Shown here piece after piece: positions 35,484 to 46,499 of a stretch of DNA of 64,000 bases. Source of the stretch: Holophagales bacterium (GTDB lineage Bacteria; Acidobacteriota; Thermoanaerobaculia; UBA5066); contig JADKBZ010000033.1 of NCBI GenBank assembly GCA_016714815.1, positions 80,982-144,981 of the forward strand, given 5' to 3'. The stretch's first letter is position 1. Each line of letters begins with the position of its first letter. The notes under the pieces are model-generated. The model saw only the letters and a program-made list of their open reading frames with translations, had not been told where the DNA came from and did not search any database. A program made the position numbers and the translations under genes.

Positions 35484-35621
35484 TTGTCGCCCGGCACGTC
35501 GGCGATCGCGTACGATGCCCCGAAGCCCCTCGAGGAAGACAAGGTCGCGGGAGCGAAGAAGCTCGGCCTGAACCCGGAACGCGTTCGTCCCACCCCGGCC
35601 GGAGACGTCTTCGCACACTGA
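35484..35621 (+). CDS. Possible 45-residue ORF or coding remnant
   Basis: From a TTG at 35484 the frame reads a charged peptide (AIAYDAPKPLEEDKVAGAKK, then GLNPERVRPTPAGDVFAH) with native-looking codon use, ending at 35621, 11 bp before the next start. No ATG or GTG and no clear ribosome site lie ahead. It may be the tail of a lost gene or a small protein. I do not recognise it. Confidence 0.25.
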   Translation: MSPGTSAIAYDAPKPLEEDKVAGAKKLGLNPERVRPTPAGDVFAH

Positions 35622-35632
35622 AAGGAGTCGAG

Positions 35633-36238
35633 ATGCCCGAAGAGAAGTATTTCGTCGCCGTGGACGGCAGCCAGCTCGAAGGCGAGCGGGACATGGGACA
35701 GGTCCGGCAGGTCTGTTCGCAGTATGCCGGCCGTCAGGTGATGGTCTGGAACGAGGCCCTCGGGTCGTGGACCGACCCGAAGACGCTCCCGTCGTTCCGG
35801 GTCAGCGCCGCCCCGGCCCCGGCCCCAGCGCCGGCTCCCGCCCCTCCCCGCCACCCCGCAGCGCCCCGGGAGACGCCCGTCGCCGCCGCGGCCGCCGCGA
35901 CCGGGGCGGCCATGGGGAGCGTCATGTCCGAGGACGCCGGCGCGCTGAAGGGGCTCCTCGACTTCAAGTTCGAGAACCTCGTCGCCCCGAAGCTGATCCG
36001 GGTCCTCTACATCGTCCTCGTCGTCCTCTGCGGGCTCGGCGCCCTCGGCGGGATCCTCTCCGGCCTCCAGACGATGGTGAGCGGCATCCGCTTCGGGATG
36101 TTCTTCGTCGTCGTCACCGGCATCGTCATGATGGTCGTCGGGCCGGTCCTCGCCGCCTTCTATCTCGCGCTCATGCGCGTCGTCTTCGAAGGGGTCCACG
36201 TCCTCTTCCAGATCCGGGAGAAGCTCGGCAAGAGCTGA
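35633..36238 (+). CDS. GYF_2 / DUF4282 membrane protein
   Basis: 201 residues. The N-terminal 55 residues (KYFVAVDGSQLEGERDMGQV ... WNEALGSWTDPKTLPSF) fit a GYF_2-type protein-interaction domain. An alanine/proline linker (about 60-85) follows. The C-terminal part is DUF4282: FKFENLVAPKLIRVLYI, two membrane helices (about 120-140 and 150-180) and a final RVVFEGVHVLFQIREKL amphipathic segment. Function is unknown; such proteins may tether partners at the inner membrane. The next gene, convergent, is an FHA-RDD membrane protein, another adaptor-type architecture. Confidence 0.75.
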   Translation: MPEEKYFVAVDGSQLEGERDMGQVRQVCSQYAGRQVMVWNEALGSWTDPKTLPSFRVSAAPAPAPAPAPAPPRHPAAPRETPVAAAAAATGAAMGSVMSEDAGALKGLLDFKFENLVAPKLIRVLYIVLVVLCGLGALGGILSGLQTMVSGIRFGMFFVVVTGIVMMVVGPVLAAFYLALMRVVFEGVHVLFQIREKLGKS

Positions 36239-36267
36239 ACCGGCTTTCCCTCACGGATCAGAATCGC

Positions 36268-36295
36268 AAAGGCCGGGCCCGCGGGCCCGGCCTTT
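36268..36295. terminator. Bidirectional terminator between convergent genes
   Basis: A 28-bp near-perfect palindrome: AAAGGCCGGGCCC (36268-36280) pairs with GGGCCCGGCCTTT (36283-36295) around a 2-nt centre. With A runs on one side and T on the other it can terminate from both directions. Confidence 0.8.
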
Positions 36296-36324
36296 GCCGT
36301 CGAGGGGCGGGAAGCCGGGGACGG

Positions 36325-37419
36325 CTACCTGATCTTCAGGACCCGGGTCTTGGCGATCTTGTCGTGGAGCCCCTGCTTGTCGGGATTGAAGGCGATCATC
36401 AGGAACCCGATGTAGAGGATGAAGCCGCTCACCATGTAGCCGACGAGGCGCATGAAGGCGGTGCCCCAGCCGAGGGGCTCCTCGCCGTCCTCGCGGACGA
36501 TCCGGAGGCCCATGACCTTCTTGCCGGGGGTGGCGCCCCTGTTCGCCCAGAACCAGAGGATGTAGCCGAGAGAGGCCGCCGTGGTCAGGAGGAACGCCAG
36601 GAACGGAAGGATCGCCGCGAGCGCCCCGGGTCCCCCTTCGCTCATCGCCGAGCGCATCGTGAGGAACATCGTCGGCGCCCAGATGATGCCCATCAGGACC
36701 GAGATGATGACGCTGTCGATCAGGTAGGCGACGAACCGGACCCAGAAGCCCGCCGGCTCTCCCTCGATCGGCGCCCCGTCCGGGAAATAGGCGGGAGGCG
36801 CGCCGGCCGCAACCGGGGCGGGGGGGATGGGCGCCGGGCGCGAAGCCATCGCCGCCGGTGCGGGCGGAGGCATCGGCGCGGACCGGGCAGGGGCGGGAGG
36901 CGGACCCGGCACCGGCGTCGGCGGAGGCGCCGGACGGCGCATCGGCACGGGATCCGGGGTCGTGGGCGGATCGTAGACCGGGGCGGCGGGCCGCGGCGCC
37001 GGCGGCGGTGGCGCGGGCGCGGCGACGGGGACAGGAACGGAAGGCGCGGGAGCCGGGGCAGGCGCCGCCTTCATCGCCATACCCATCCCCTGCACGTCCA
37101 GCAGGGCCGTCCCCTCGGGGTCGTAGACGCCCTGGATCTCGAACAGCGTCTTGCCGACCCGGATCTGGTCCCCCGGCTTGAGGCGCTGCTCGGTGACACT
37201 CTGGCCGTTCACCCAGGTCCCGTTCGCGCTGTTGTTGTCGATCAGAACGTGCCCGTCCGGCTCCTCCACGATCCGGGCGTGGTGCCGCGAGACCGCGTTG
37301 TCTTCGAGGACGAGGCCGTTTTCCTTGCCTCGGCCGATCAGGACCTCTTTCCCTGTGAACGGGATCGTCTGGTCCTTCAGGGCCGGGTCCGGCGATTCCA
37401 GGACTCTCAGAAAAGCCAT
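36325..37419 (-). CDS. FHA domain - proline-rich linker - RDD membrane protein
   Basis: 364 residues. An FHA phosphothreonine-binding domain comes first (about 20-95: VLIGRGKENGLVLED, AVSRHHARI, NSANGTWVNG), with the conserved Gly-Arg, Ser-x-x-His and Asn residues. A long proline/alanine linker (about 120-215) leads to a C-terminal RDD domain (GFWVRFVAYLIDSVIISVL; NRGATPGKKVMGLRIV) with three or four membrane helices. FHA domains read Ser/Thr-kinase phosphorylation, so the kinase at 49.5-51.7 kb or another could signal to it; RDD domains are linked to transport. The ATG at 37419 has GAGG upstream; the open extension is not supported. Confidence 0.85.
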   Translation of the reverse strand: MAFLRVLESPDPALKDQTIPFTGKEVLIGRGKENGLVLEDNAVSRHHARIVEEPDGHVLIDNNSANGTWVNGQSVTEQRLKPGDQIRVGKTLFEIQGVYDPEGTALLDVQGMGMAMKAAPAPAPAPSVPVPVAAPAPPPPAPRPAAPVYDPPTTPDPVPMRRPAPPPTPVPGPPPAPARSAPMPPPAPAAMASRPAPIPPAPVAAGAPPAYFPDGAPIEGEPAGFWVRFVAYLIDSVIISVLMGIIWAPTMFLTMRSAMSEGGPGALAAILPFLAFLLTTAASLGYILWFWANRGATPGKKVMGLRIVREDGEEPLGWGTAFMRLVGYMVSGFILYIGFLMIAFNPDKQGLHDKIAKTRVLKIR

Positions 37420-37595
37420 CGATTTCGCCTCGCTGAAGTTATCGGGATTTTTCGGGATGATGAACCAGAACTTCTCAAAGCGAAAGGACGAGCCACGCGC
37501 CGTCGGTCGGAATCGGCGGATGCAGGCCCGGGTCCCCCGCCTCGCGCTCCTCGCCGCGCCCCTGTCGGAGCATCTCCCTTCGGCCGGCCCGGGGC

Positions 37596-37803
37596 GATCC
37601 ACGGGCTCGCCTCGGGTCGCACCGCGGCCTCGAGTTCCTCAGGCTCCCGCCGGACGGGAACAGGATCGCCCTCTCTGCCGAGGACTCCGGCACCCGCCAG
37701 ATCCGGGTCAGGCCGGCCTGCGGCGGGCGCCGGGAAGCTCCTTTGACAGTCCGGAAAGGACCGGAGCATGACCCCTCTCACCACAGAACAAAAGTCGAGC
37801 CGT
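37596..37803 (+). pseudogene. Possible PD40/TolB-like beta-propeller remnant
   Basis: One frame reads RGLEFLRLPPDGNRIALSAE then DSGTRQIRV, the pattern of a WD40-like PD40 blade (x-PDG-x-RIA...), ending at TAA 37801-37803. It has no start and no further blades. It may be the tail of a lost kinase-propeller or TolB-like gene. The evidence is a single motif. Confidence 0.25.
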
Positions 37804-37901
37804 AACGTGGAGAAACACCACGTCACGGGATTCAACGTGTAGGGAATCGCCTCTCAACGTTGAAATTCTCAACGAACCAGGGCTTTTCTCATCACTTTCG
37901 T

Positions 37902-37915
37902 GTTTACGCGTAAAC
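37902..37915. promoter_or_regulatory. 14-bp perfect palindrome, candidate activator site
   Basis: GTTTACGCGTAAAC is its own reverse complement. It lies about 135-150 bp upstream of the sigma-54 promoter, a normal distance for an NtrC-type enhancer site. Confidence 0.4.
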
Positions 37916-38048
37916 ATCTACGTTGCAATTACTTACACCGAACTGCTCTTTCCGCGGCGATGAGATTCTCTACGACATCCTCTGTCGGAATCCGTGGCGA
38001 CGGGGCTAAACTCAATTCTACGAGTGAGATACGGAAACCTCCACACTC

Positions 38049-38064
38049 TGGCCCCGGACTTGCG
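38049..38064 (+). promoter_or_regulatory. Sigma-54 (-24/-12) promoter of the redox module
   Basis: TGGCCCCGGACTTGCG has the GG (38050-38051), exactly ten bases, then GC (38062-38063) required for RpoN, with TGGC-C and TTGC matching the consensus. The downstream operon encodes its own sigma-54 activator. The predicted start is near 38075, about 40 bp before the first start codon. Confidence 0.65.
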
Positions 38065-38075
38065 ACAAAAACGGC

Positions 38076-38097
38076 GGGCGGACCCAAACGTCCGCCC
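38076..38097. promoter_or_regulatory. Hairpin in the leader of the ferredoxin-NrfD operon
   Basis: GGGCGGAC (38076-38083) pairs with GTCCGCCC (38090-38097) around a 6-nt loop at the predicted 5' end of the sigma-54 transcript. Read on the minus strand it is followed closely by five T and would resemble a terminator. Confidence 0.5.
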
Positions 38098-38116
38098 CCG
38101 GGGGGTACGGAGGCTC

Positions 38117-38893
38117 ATGTTGAAGCCGCAGACCAAGGGACTGCTTCTCGACACGACTCGCTGCATCGGGTGCGGTGCCTGCGCGCTGGCGTGCAAGGAA
38201 CGCAACAAGCTGCCGAAAACGTCTGACGACGTCCTGAAGGACGAACTCTCCGACAGGACCTACTCCGTGGTGAAGCAGGTCGGGTCCCGATACGTCCGGC
38301 GGATGTGCATGCACTGCGTCACACCCTCGTGCGCCTCGGCCTGCCCCGTCGCCGCGTTCGAGAAGACCGCCGCGGGGCCGGTCATCTACCACGAGTCGAA
38401 GTGCATGGGCTGCCGCTACTGCATGATCGCCTGCCCGTTCGGCATCCCGAAGTACGAGTGGGAGAAAAAGGCGCCCCTCGTCCGGAAGTGCGACCTCTGC
38501 GCCGACCGTCTCGCGCAGGGGCTGAAGACGGGCTGCTCCACCGCCTGCCCCACCGGCGCGACGACCTTCGGCGACCGGGACGCCCTCGTCGCCGAGGCCC
38601 GCGAACGCTTCCGCGCCAACCCGGGCCGCTACAACGAGCACGTCTACGGCGTCGAGGAGGTCGGCGGGACGTCCGTCCTCCTGATCTCCGACGGCAAGGC
38701 CGAAGAGCTCGGCTACCCCGCCGGCCTCGACGGCACCGCGCCGGCGTTCCTCACCTGGCGCGTCCTGAACATCATCCCCGACATCGTCATGACGGGAGCC
38801 GTCCTCCTCGGCGGCATCTACTGGATCCGCAACCGCCGCGACGAGGTCGAGGCGGCCGAGGGTTCCCACCACGAGACGCCGAAGGAGCACTGA
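38117..38893 (+). CDS. HybA/HmcB-like four-cluster ferredoxin electron-transfer subunit
   Basis: 258 residues. Cysteine groups for four [4Fe-4S] clusters are visible: CIGCGACALAC (16-26), CMHCVTPSCASACP, CMGCRYCMIACP and a CDLC...CSTACPTGA group. This is the DmsB/HybA/NrfC layout. A hydrophobic segment near the C-terminus (about 218-240, DIVMTGAVLLGGIYWI) would anchor it; no Tat signal is seen, so its side of the membrane is uncertain. Such subunits pass electrons between an NrfD-type quinone protein and a catalytic subunit; here the NrfD partner follows but no catalytic subunit does. GGAGG lies just ahead of the ATG. First gene behind the sigma-54 promoter. Confidence 0.85.
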   Translation: MLKPQTKGLLLDTTRCIGCGACALACKERNKLPKTSDDVLKDELSDRTYSVVKQVGSRYVRRMCMHCVTPSCASACPVAAFEKTAAGPVIYHESKCMGCRYCMIACPFGIPKYEWEKKAPLVRKCDLCADRLAQGLKTGCSTACPTGATTFGDRDALVAEARERFRANPGRYNEHVYGVEEVGGTSVLLISDGKAEELGYPAGLDGTAPAFLTWRVLNIIPDIVMTGAVLLGGIYWIRNRRDEVEAAEGSHHETPKEH

Positions 38894-38895
38894 GA

Positions 38896-40488
38896 GTGAA
38901 CGCCATGCCGAAGCTCGAAGTTCCGCGCTTCACGTTCTGGCGGGGAGTCCTCCTCGTCATCCTCGCCCTCGGGACCTACGCCACCGTCATCCGTTTCTTC
39001 AAGGGCCTCGCCGCCTCCACGAACCTCACCGACGCATTCCCGTGGGGTATCTGGATCGGATTCGACGTCCTCTGCGGCGTCGCCCTCGCCGCCGGCGGCT
39101 TCACGATCAGCGCGACCGTCTACATCTTCAACCTCGAGAAGTTCCGGCCGATCGTCCGCCCGGCCATCCTGACGGCGTTCCTCGGCTACTGCCTCGTCGT
39201 CGTCGCGCTGATGTTCGACCTCGGTCGCCCCTGGAACATCTGGCACCCGCTCGTCATGTGGAACCCGCACTCGGTCATGTTCGAGGTCGGCTGGTGCGTC
39301 ACGCTCTACACGACGGTCCTCGCCCTCGAGTTCAGCCCGATCGTCCTCGAGCGCTTCAAGATGACGAAGACGCTGCACGTGATGCACTTCATCATGCCGC
39401 TCCTCGTCGTCCTCGGAGTCCTCCTCTCGACGCTGCACCAGTCCTCGCTCGGGTCCTTCTACCTGATCGTCCCGACGAAGCTCCACGCGCTCTGGTACTC
39501 GCCGCTCATCCCGCTCTACTTCTTCCTCACCGCGCTCACGCTCGGCTGCGCGATGACGATCGTCGAGTCGTTCCTCTCGCACCGCGCCTTCGGCAAGCAG
39601 CTCGAGATGGAGCTCCTCGTCCCGCTCGGGCGGGTGGCGCTCCTCATCCTCTCCCTCACGGCCGTCATCCGCTTCGCCGACTTCCGGCACCGCGGCATCC
39701 TCGGGCTCCCCTTCCAGGCCACCTACGAGTCGCGGCTCTGGCTCGCGGAGATGCTCATCGGCGTCCTGGCGCCCGGCATCCTCCTCGCGATCCCGAAGGT
39801 CCGCAAGCACACCACGGGCCTCTTCCTGGCGGCGCTCCTCATCGTGATGGGCGTCATCATGAACCGGATGAACGTCTCCATCACCGGCATGGAGCGCTCC
39901 TCGGGCCAGATCTACGTTCCCGCCCTGACCGAGATCGCCATCACTCTCTCCGTCGTCGGCGTCGGGTTCCTCATCTTCGCCCTCGCCGTGAAGTTCCTCC
40001 CCGTCTTCCCCGATCAGGAGATGAAGGAAGCGCGGCCGATCGTCATCCCCGAGGGTGGGAACCTGGTCGGTCAGCCGCTCCGGTCGCTCCCCGTTCCGGC
40101 CCTCGTCGTCGTCGCCCTCGCCTTCTTCGGCGCCGTCGCCCTCGGGGCCGACGGGGTTCGCCGCCGCGAGGTCGCTCCCGGCCCGCCCGCCCCCACCGCG
40201 GCCAGGCCCGCTCTGGCTGCGGCGCTCACGAGCTTCCAGCCGACGGACGTCGTCTTCCCGAAGGCGCCCGACAGCCCCGGCCCGGTCACGTTCTCTCACT
40301 CCAGGCACGTCGACGCCACGGCTCCCGACTGCGTCTCCTGCCACGGCGACGGGACCTCCTTCCTCGGGCGAAAGGAAGCCGCTCCCGCCGGGCTGATGCA
40401 CGACGCGAAGCACTGCGGCGGCTGTCACGACGGGACCTCGGCGTTCGCCATCGACGCCGATTGCTCTCCCTGCCACAAGGCCGAGTAG
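38896..40488 (+). CDS. NrfD/HybB-type quinone-interacting membrane protein fused to a triheme cytochrome c
   Basis: About 530 residues. Residues 1-400 are an NrfD/HybB polytopic protein with about ten helices (FPWGIWIGFDVLCGVALAAG; LHQSSLGSFYLIVPTK; MNRMNVSITGMERSSG). A linker with a further hydrophobic segment (about 410-430) leads to a C-terminal c7-like domain with three heme sites: CVSCH (about 479), CGGCH (507) and CSPCH (523), plus the distal-ligand segment FSHSRHV. NrfD proteins exchange electrons with (mena)quinone; the fused cytochrome would carry them into the periplasm. The GTG at 38896 has GGAG 8 nt ahead; an ATG at 38905 is an alternative. The gene lies 2 bp after the ferredoxin gene. 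Confidence 0.88.
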   Translation: MNAMPKLEVPRFTFWRGVLLVILALGTYATVIRFFKGLAASTNLTDAFPWGIWIGFDVLCGVALAAGGFTISATVYIFNLEKFRPIVRPAILTAFLGYCLVVVALMFDLGRPWNIWHPLVMWNPHSVMFEVGWCVTLYTTVLALEFSPIVLERFKMTKTLHVMHFIMPLLVVLGVLLSTLHQSSLGSFYLIVPTKLHALWYSPLIPLYFFLTALTLGCAMTIVESFLSHRAFGKQLEMELLVPLGRVALLILSLTAVIRFADFRHRGILGLPFQATYESRLWLAEMLIGVLAPGILLAIPKVRKHTTGLFLAALLIVMGVIMNRMNVSITGMERSSGQIYVPALTEIAITLSVVGVGFLIFALAVKFLPVFPDQEMKEARPIVIPEGGNLVGQPLRSLPVPALVVVALAFFGAVALGADGVRRREVAPGPPAPTAARPALAAALTSFQPTDVVFPKAPDSPGPVTFSHSRHVDATAPDCVSCHGDGTSFLGRKEAAPAGLMHDAKHCGGCHDGTSAFAIDADCSPCHKAE

Positions 40489-40513
40489 CGGACGGGAAGC
40501 GGAAAGGGCGGAG

Positions 40514-42120
40514 ATGCGACGTCTCAGGGCCAACTCCCTCGCAGTCCGGCTGACGGGGACCCTCGTGGCCGCCCTCGCCGCCCTTCTCCTCTTCTCCTGG
40601 TTCGTCGCTCTCACCCTCCAGAGTCGGTTCGCAGAGACGACCGCGCGCTACAGCGCCCTCGCCATCTCGGAGACCCTCACCGGCGGCCTGCACGGCATGA
40701 TGCTGGCCAACGACCGGGCCGCCCTCGAGACCTCCGTCGGAGCCATCGCGAAGGGCGCGCCCAGCATCCGGGTGAGGGTCTTCAACAAGGAGGGGTCGAT
40801 CGTCTACTCCTCCATCCCGTCCGAGGCCGGACAGCGGGTCGACACGACGTCCGAGGCCTGCTTCAAGTGCCACGCCGAAGGACGCCCCATCGAGAAGCTG
40901 CCGCCGGGGGACCGGACGCGCACCTTCACCCTCGACGGCATCCCGGCCCTCGGGGTCATCCGCCCCATCGAGAACGAGCCGTCCTGCTCGACGGCCGCGT
41001 GCCACGCCCACCCGCCCGAGAAGCGCCTCCTGGGCGTCGTCGACGTCTCGATCCAGCTCGTCAAGCAGGAGCAGGTCCGCCGCCAGACGACGACGCTCAT
41101 GGCCGTCACGGGCATCGCGACGCTCCTCCTCGTCGCCGTCGTCGTCATCCTCGTCGTGAGGCGCAACGTCCACCGGCCGGTCCGGAGCCTCGCCGAGACC
41201 CTCGGGGCCCTGGGCGGCGGAGACTACTCGGCGCGGTACGAGGACGAGTCGATCGCCGAGTTCTCCTTCCTCGGCCACCACGTGAACCGGATGGCGGGCG
41301 ACCTCCAGAAGGCCAACGCCGAGCTCGTCGACTGGGCCCAGACGCTCGAGCGCCGCGTCGAGGAGAAGACGGGCGAGCTGAAGGCGGCGCAGGCCCAGAT
41401 GATCCGCGTCGAGCGGATGGCCTCCCTCGGCAAGCTCGCGGCGGTCGTCGCCCACGAGATCAACAATCCCCTCGCGAGCGTCGTCACCTACTCGAAGCTC
41501 CTCCTCCGCCGCTTCACGCTCAAGGGCGGCCCGAAGCCGGGCGACGACACCGAGAAGATCCTCGAGGCGATCGCCTCCGAGTCGTCCCGCTGCGGCGAGA
41601 TCGTCTCGAACCTCCTCCTCTTCGCGCGCCGCACCGGCTCGCGGATGGAGCCGACCGACGTCAACAAGCTCGTCGACCGCTCCCTCTTCCTCCTCAAGCA
41701 CAAGATGGACCTCGCCCAGGTGCAGCCGGCGCTCTTCCTCGACACCACCCTCCCCGGCGTCCTCTGCGACCCGTCGCACATCGAGCAGGCGATCCTCGCC
41801 CTCTCCATCAACGGCATCGAGGCGATGCCGGACGGCGGAACGCTGTCGATCCGCACCGCTCCGCACGGCCCGAAGGGGGCCCGGATCGAGATCTCGGACA
41901 CGGGCGTCGGAATGGACGACGAGGTCAAGCGGCAGATCTTCGAGCCCTTCTTCACCACGAAGGGGGACGGCGAGGGGAAAGGCCTCGGCCTCGGCCTCGC
42001 GGTCGTCTACGGCATCGTCCAGCGACACGGCGGCGCCATCGACGTCGAGAGCTCCCCCGGAACCGGAACCCGCTTCATCCTCACCCTGCCCGGGACCTCC
42101 GCTCCCGGAGAGGAGTCCTG

Positions 42121-42121
<1 letters not shown>
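40514..42121 (+). CDS. Membrane histidine kinase with periplasmic c-heme-binding sensor domain
   Basis: 535 residues. A first membrane helix (about 15-35), a periplasmic domain (36-190) and a second helix (about 195-215) are followed by a HAMP linker, coiled coil, HisKA (His314 in VVAHEINNPLASV) and HATPase_c (DTGVGM; GKGLGLGLAV). The periplasmic part holds a CFKCH heme motif (116-120) and CSTAACH (158-164), a CX4CH variant seen in multiheme proteins, so one or two covalent hemes are likely. It probably senses redox potential or a gas. It is followed by its partner regulator (TGATG overlap) and preceded by the heme-fused NrfD protein. Confidence 0.85.
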
Positions 42122-43451
<1,330 letters not shown>

Positions 43452-43455
<4 letters not shown>

Positions 43456-43967
43456 AGGTCCGGCTCCTCCACACCGCCGACGTCTCACCCGGCCACGTGA
43501 GGAGCGCCTTCAGCGGGCTCGCGCCACCCCTGGTGCCGGGCGAATCCCTGCCGCACCGGGGCTCCTTCGCCTCGTTCTACGACCGCGCAAGAGCGCAGTA
43601 CGACGCCTTCGGCGTCCTGGAGACCGTCCCCGCGCCCGAGCCGGGATGGCTGAACCTGCTCCTTCTCGGCGCCGATCTCTTCGTGCCGGCCCTGACCTAC
43701 GTCTTCGGCCTGTCGCACCTGGCGGGCGGGAGGGGCATCCTCTCCGTCTCCCGTCTGAAGCCGCCGGAAGAGAACGAGCTCAGCGAGAGGGTCCTCGTCC
43801 ACCGCCTCCGCGTGGAGGTGGCCCACGAGCTCGGCCACGCGGCCGGCCTCGTCCACTGCGCCGTGAACGACTGCGCGATGCACCGTTCCCTCTGGCCGGA
43901 GAGCGTCGACCTCAAGAACCCCGAGTTCTGCGCTTCCTGCCGCGCGCGGCTCCCCGAGGCCCCTTAG
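43452..43967 (+). CDS. Archaemetzincin-type zinc metalloprotease (M54)
   Basis: 171 residues with a complete archaemetzincin signature: HELGHAAGLVHC (His125, Glu126, His129, His135, Cys136), Cys141 in CAMH, then CASC (Cys160, Cys163). The histidines bind the catalytic zinc and the four cysteines a structural zinc. The family is widespread in archaea and patchy in bacteria, and its physiological substrates are unknown. The GTG at 43452 overlaps the regulator stop, so it is translated with the redox operon. Its 3' end overlaps the convergent SDR gene by 56 bp. Confidence 0.85.
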
Positions 43968-44931
43968 CGGCCGGGTCGAGCCCCGCGGCCCCGACGAGGG
44001 CCTCCCAGAGCCTTCCCCGCTCCTCCGCTCTCTCGAGCGTCCCGGGAAGGGGCGTCGTGGCGGCCGGCGCCCGGTCGAACCAGAAAAGCCCGCTGGGACG
44101 TCCGGCGGCCCGGCTCGCGGCGAGCCAGACGACCGTGTCGGCGCCCTCGTCCGGGCTGCGGAGAATCCCCTTCGCGAGGGCGTGGAAACGCGGAAGGGAG
44201 GTCCTCACGGCCGGAGTGTCGGCCCAGCCCGGGTGCATCGCCGAAAACGTGACGACGCCCGCGGAGAGACGCTCGGCCAGAAGCTCGTTCAGGACGACGA
44301 GCGCCCGCTTCGTCCGCGCGTACTGGACGACGCCGTCGAACGGATCGGGGCCTCCCCGGAAGAGCCCGTCCACGTCGAGCCGCTGGGTGTACATGCCGCC
44401 CGACGAGACGTGGACGACGCGCCCGCCGGCGCGCTCGAGCGCCGGCACGAGGAGCCCCGTCAGGAGGAACGGGCCGACGAGATTCGTGGCGAGCGTCAGC
44501 TCCAGGCCGTCCGGGGTCGTGACCCGCCGGTCCGGCAGGACCCCGGCGTTGTGGACGAGAACGTCCACGGGCTCGCCGGCCAGGCTCGCGGCGACCCGGC
44601 GGACGTCGCCGAGGTCGGAGACGTCGAGGCGGACCAGCTCGAGCCGGCGATTCCCCGTTTCCCTCCTCAGCTCTCCGAGCGCGTCTCGCCCCCGGGCCTC
44701 GTCCCGGCAAAGGAGGACGACGCGCGCGCCGAGCCTTGCCAGGCTGCGCGCCGCCGCCTTCCCTATTCCCGAATTCGCCCCCGTGACGAACGCCGTCTTC
44801 CCGGACAGGTCGACCTCGAGGTCCCCGGGGTCGAACCGCCTGGCGTGACGCCGGAAGCCGCTCCGGCCGAAGGAGAAGACGACCGACGCGTCGAGGACGG
44901 AGTCGAAGAGGCCGGAGAGGAGTCCGCTCAC
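43912..44931 (-). CDS. Short-chain dehydrogenase/reductase (DHRS12/retinol-dehydrogenase-like)
   Basis: 339 residues. A Rossmann SDR core after an N-terminal 40-residue extension: cofactor loop VTGANSGIGKAA, then LVRLDVSDL, NAGV, catalytic HVSSGG and YARTK (Tyr and Lys). CRDEARG after the second strand suggests NADP preference. The substrate, a steroid- or fatty-alcohol-like compound in relatives, is unknown. A basic tail (RGAARGRKRRTRGS) overlaps the archaemetzincin gene on the other strand. The GTG at 44931 overlaps the stop of an upstream gene (GTGA) that is lost in the homopolymer block. Confidence 0.85.
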   Translation of the reverse strand: MSGLLSGLFDSVLDASVVFSFGRSGFRRHARRFDPGDLEVDLSGKTAFVTGANSGIGKAAARSLARLGARVVLLCRDEARGRDALGELRRETGNRRLELVRLDVSDLGDVRRVAASLAGEPVDVLVHNAGVLPDRRVTTPDGLELTLATNLVGPFLLTGLLVPALERAGGRVVHVSSGGMYTQRLDVDGLFRGGPDPFDGVVQYARTKRALVVLNELLAERLSAGVVTFSAMHPGWADTPAVRTSLPRFHALAKGILRSPDEGADTVVWLAASRAAGRPSGLFWFDRAPAATTPLPGTLERAEERGRLWEALVGAAGLDPAAKGPRGAARGRKRRTRGS

Positions 44932-45065
44932 GGGACGAGGACCCTGTCGCCCGGGACGATCCGGGCATCGAGGAGCATCACCTTCATCGCGGCCTCCGGA
45001 TCCGCGCGGCGGGGCCTGCCCGCAGCACGCTCCGCGTCAGTATGCGCGAAGCACGGAACGAGCCG
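44928..45065 (-). CDS. C-terminal end of a gene lost in the G/C block
   Basis: The last part of a coding frame, ending DARIVPGDRVLVP at 44928, is coupled to the SDR gene by a GTGA overlap. Upstream of about 45065 the sequence becomes homopolymer, so the rest of the gene and its identity are missing. Confidence 0.4.
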   Translation of the reverse strand, partial: RLVPCFAHTDAERAAGRPRRADPEAAMKVMLLDARIVPGDRVLVP

Positions 45066-46480
<1,415 letters not shown>

Positions 46481-46499
46481 AACAAAAGGCACCGATCCC

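Larger units (their letters stand above)
37420..38116. other. Long AT-richer intergenic regulatory region
   Basis: About 700 bp without an intact gene. The left part (37.42-37.80 kb) holds a possible PD40-repeat remnant. The right part is clearly AT-richer than the window and contains TCAACG repeated at about 37832, 37854 and 37869, the palindromes TCAACGTTGA (37854-37863) and one at 37902-37915, a sigma-54 promoter and a leader hairpin. Confidence 0.7.

Noticed and set aside
38070..38097. Minus-strand terminator ending an antisense transcript
   Set aside because: No minus-strand gene or promoter precedes it; a leader hairpin of the plus-strand operon is simpler.
38117..40488. Part of a HybABCO hydrogenase or an Nrf nitrite reductase
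   Set aside because: No large or catalytic subunit, maturation gene or pentaheme cytochrome is present; the following genes are regulatory.
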